A stretch of DNA of 64,000 nt from Acridotheres tristis (lineage: Eukaryota; Chordata; Aves; Passeriformes; Sturnidae), in contig CM072891.1 in NCBI GenBank assembly GCA_037013685.1, forward strand, positions 16,282,501 to 16,346,500, in the 5' to 3' direction. Made by a program: the position numbers and the translations under genes. The notes beneath the pieces are model-generated. The model made no database searches, was not told the origin of the DNA, and worked only from the letters and a program-made list of their open reading frames with translations. This document shows, piece by piece, positions 60,717 through 64,000 of this stretch; position 1 is the first letter of the stretch, and every line of letters starts with the position of its first letter.

Positions 60717-63700
60717 GTAAACTTGGGGAAGAAGTGGAAACTTGAAATTCACGAACCAGAGCGGTTTAAGGTCAATCTAAACTGAATAGAGCTGCCCAAG
60801 GTGCATTGCCAGTGAGTGCCGACAGAAGTCTGGAAATTTATTATTCATTAAAGGTGCCAGAATGTCACAAGTTTGGAAGTTTTATGAGCTTTAGATAGTT
60901 TGCCATTTTTCCAAATTTCCCTGGGTTATGAATCTAAAAAAATGATTAAACTTCAAATGATAATTAAAAAAAGAAATATAGACAAATCCTCCAAATAAAT
61001 TCCACTTCCAGCTCAGGATTAGAATATTACCTGTCTTTTGTCTATGACTGTTTCTCTTGATAACTACAGGAAACTACAGACAACCTGATTTCTTGGTGCA
61101 GATAAAGCAATTCATGCTTTCAGTTCTTCACTTGAAATTAGCTGCTTCCTTCTTGAGCTGGAAGAGAGAATGTGGTGAGGGAATAGCATTGAGAGAGGAA
61201 ATCAGGTGGCATATGAGGGACTGGGAATAAGATACAAAGGCAAGAGCATGCTGGGCTTCTAAAAACAGATTATTGAAAGAGCAAGAAAGGGCAGAGAATA
61301 CCTTGTAGAGAGCACTTGCCTTAAACCTGGAATGAAGTCATCAATGTCCCACACCTGTGAGTGAGTATTGGATTACATTGATAGATATTATGCTGTAGCA
61401 TTTTTTCCTTTACAGCATAAGCCAAAGTTTTTTCTTAGCACTTGCTCACTTAGCTCAAATGTCACTTTGGTAGGAATTTATATATTCAATTGTCTGTGAA
61501 TCATATGTAGAATTGGCTCATTTTCAACCTTACTTTGCACACTTTTGTGTAAAGATCATTAAACTGTCTTCAGTGTTACTGTTTTATTTTATTTTATAGC
61601 ATGCAAAATGGACAGTGCTTTTTGATTGGTTTTTCATACCACTTGTCCATAGTTCTATTCCATTTCTTTTTCTTCCCTATCCATCATTTGTAGCTCACTA
61701 AATGAATAGTATGCCAGCAGTTATGTTCTCTGAATACAGTGTTTTGTGGGCTTCTCTCTAATTATTCTGCTACATAAATTCCCAGGAAACATTTCTCCAT
61801 GGAAAGAACCATGACCAGAAGTTTCTGCTTCTTTTATACCCTTTCTCTATTTTACATCATTTCTATGAATGGTGATGACTGTTTCAGTGAATTCTAAACA
61901 AGGTGGAAAGCATTTTTTTCTTTTGAGACTGTAGATCATCAGTGTAATATTTCAGCTGTTTCATTGCTAGTAAAAGTTTTCCCTCATTCCCCACTGAACT
62001 CTGTCTTTGGAGGACAGTTTGAGTGAATGCTTGTGAAAGCAGGAAGGACAGCTTGAAGTGCCAGACCTCTCTGAATCCCTGAAGAGCTGAACTGCGTGTG
62101 TAATTGGTATCCATGGATCAAGCTATTGATTGGGATTATGTAGTGTCTACAGTACAGTATCGATTTGCAGTATGTACTGTCTACAGTACCAGATTGATTG
62201 AGGTATTGAGAAGCTTCTTCAGAGCTAAAATGAAAATGGAAGGTGATATTTTACATTCTCTAAGTACTGTTTTTTTTTCACTAAGTGATTGTCACAGCCT
62301 TCATTTGATCAAGAAAAATTGCTTCTCTTTATTCCTCATTTCACCACTGTCTTAAATAAACACAGAGATTAAGGATTTGAAATTATGAAGGATGGACAAG
62401 CATTTTTTGACTTACTTCTTCTTGTGACTTAAACAATTGTAGTTGTTTGTGTTGAAGAAGTTGTGGCTGCAACTAGAAAAAAATTGGAAAACCTTTTAAA
62501 AACTAGACTCTTCGATCTTACAGTGTGAAGGACATGATTAGATGATATTTGATCACAGTAAATGTTTGCCTCCCAGAAAGTCTTGGCAGCTTTCAAATAA
62601 AGCTGTCTGAAGTGCTTGGAAGTGCTATAAGTCATGGAAGGAGAGAGGCTTATCTACCTAAGTAACTACAAATGAGTTTATGAATGTTACTTGTCAACAA
62701 AATACCTTACTGGAAATTTTAGAAGAACTAACTTCAGGTGCAGTAGCTAATTCAATTTCACTCCAGTCTTCTGTTTATTGGAAAAGCAGAGTTGTGAGGT
62801 AAGAAGGGGCAGCAGGGAAATCTTTGGGTGCTGGCAGTTCATCCAGCAGCTGGCATGGATGCACTTAAATTCTCTGCCAGCTGTCTCAGCTTCTTGGCTA
62901 AACTGCTCACTTGTTAAAATCACAGAGCAGTCTTTTCTTTCAAAATTATTCTGGCTTTACTCTTGATACCTGTATTTTAATCTCAGGGGAAATTACAGGA
63001 ATATTCACTGCACTTGTGGCAGTGGCAGAGTGCAATGTGATAAATTATTCCAGCATAGGAAAGCCTTCACTGTAATGTAAGTTAGAACTGAGGTGCATAA
63101 ACTCAATTCTGTCACAGGAAATGTATAGCAACACCTTTGTAGATGGTTCTTAGCACACAATTCTGATCCTTGTAAATAGTATTTGAAGCCTGTTTAATAT
63201 CCTACAATGAGTTACTGTTTTTTCGTTACTACACTTTTCTACTTTGGAAAATTGCATGTCATTCTTATTTTGTCCTTTATTTGCTAATTATTTAAATTGG
63301 GGATTTGGTAATAATTATTTCACATTAATCTGCTGTTGGCTGCTCTTATTCATGATTAGCTTTTCTTTGTAGAAATGAAGCTGCTGTCTTACCAGCAGGC
63401 CTATTGAGCTGTCTTTATACTCCACTAAACACAGTGTTTATAACCAAGTTATACCTGTGAAAACTGACTTCCTGTAGGTTGTGAAGTGAGGGAGCATTTC
63501 TGGCTTCTGACAAAGATCACACTGGTTGTAGCTCGGGGAGCTCTGAAACAAGGCAAGCTAGGCGTTTTCTTTCTTCCACTTGTTTAGGAGTACGATTCTC
63601 AGGCATGTGGTGAGCTTGCTCTGCAAGCAAAACCTGTGAAAGGAAGTTCATTGCCTCTTTGAAGTGGCAGCTTTACCTCCATTTCCTCTTAGCAGCGTTG

Positions 63701-64000
63701 CTGATGGAGTTGCTGAGCAATTATTTCCTTTTCCAACAAAGAGCATAAATTCCTTCCCAGTCTCCACAGCCCACCAGGTCCTACTTCCCCTCGTGCTTGC
63801 AGGCAGTGACAATGATCTGGCCTTTGATCCTTGCACCACAGGCACTCTCTTGACATTTTTCCACCCCATGTATTTTTCCATTTTATTGCTGTTTCCATTA
63901 GCACTCAGGAGCTTTGATCCCTCATGCCTCTTTAACTGCATTACTTAATTGTGAATCGATATGTTGGCCTTTCAGAATGAGCTGGTACTGGAAAATCTGA
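60717..64000 (+). other. TRAF6: TRAF6 intron 2, incomplete at the right edge
   Basis: It starts with the GTAAAC donor. I looked for the next TRAF6 exon (the rest of the RING and the first zinc fingers) and did not find it. A small inverted repeat GTACTGT-CT-ACAGTAC lies near 62175-62190, and GTCTACAGTAC occurs twice there. Confidence 0.7.

Noticed and set aside
60717..64000. Second TRAF6 coding exon
   Set aside because: No sequence encoding the expected end of the RING (CPVDNE-like) with splice sites was found before the right edge.
1..64000. CRISPR arrays, bacterial operons, tRNA or rRNA genes
   Set aside because: No spaced direct repeats, cloverleaf-like box pairs or rRNA-like sequence noticed; the DNA is vertebrate nuclear sequence.

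Overview
The window is vertebrate nuclear DNA, almost certainly from a bird. It is AT-rich, mostly non-coding, with two CpG islands, intron-interrupted genes with GT/AG junctions, CR1 retrotransposon remnants typical of sauropsid genomes, and one solo LTR. It carries the recombination-activating gene (RAG) locus, recognised directly from the proteins. The gene order, left to right, is IFTAP/NWC (minus), RAG2 (plus), RAG1 (minus), TRAF6 (plus). This is the conserved jawed-vertebrate arrangement, seen here in the opposite orientation to the usual human drawing.

Region by region: (1) 1-32.2 kb is mostly intron of IFTAP (C11orf74/NWC) on the minus strand. Three coding exons are proposed at 20446-20602, 8587-8735 and 6990-7061, with matching splice phases. 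The gene's last exons probably lie beyond the left edge. This stretch also holds a 1.1 kb CR1 remnant, a short CR1 tail, a 617-bp solo LTR with a perfect 5-bp target-site duplication, an E-box-rich candidate RAG enhancer near 25.3-25.6 kb, and a candidate RAG2 first exon ending at 28430. (2) A CpG island at 31.7-32.4 kb contains a minus-strand splice donor and sits just before the RAG2 coding-exon acceptor. It is therefore probably the IFTAP promoter, nested in the RAG2 5' intron as in mammals. (3) RAG2 is a single intact coding exon (32594-34180). (4) About 8.1 kb separates the RAG2 and RAG1 stop codons, which converge tail to tail. This interval has only duplicated non-coding segments, including an identical 88-bp tandem duplication. 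(5) RAG1 is a single intact coding exon (45420 down to 42310). (6) 45.4-52.3 kb is the RAG1 upstream region, with a second CR1 remnant and a candidate 5' UTR exon. (7) A second CpG island at 52.5-53.1 kb, preceded by a 59-bp minisatellite, is the likely TRAF6 promoter. It is followed by a 7.7 kb intron, the first TRAF6 coding exon at 60403-60716, and TRAF6 intron to the right edge.

RAG1 and RAG2 together form the V(D)J recombinase that cuts immunoglobulin and T-cell-receptor gene segments. RAG1 carries the DDE catalytic core, and RAG2 is the Kelch/PHD cofactor that reads H3K4me3. TRAF6 is an E3 ubiquitin ligase of TLR/IL-1R and TNF-family signalling, and IFTAP is linked to intraflagellar transport. 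The RAG pair are domesticated transposon genes, and the other two are unrelated conserved neighbours. No unknown coding system was found. The most interesting material is regulatory and structural: the nested promoter, candidate enhancer, candidate 5' exons, a 24-nt candidate microexon before TRAF6, recent tandem duplications, and one long unexplained open frame.
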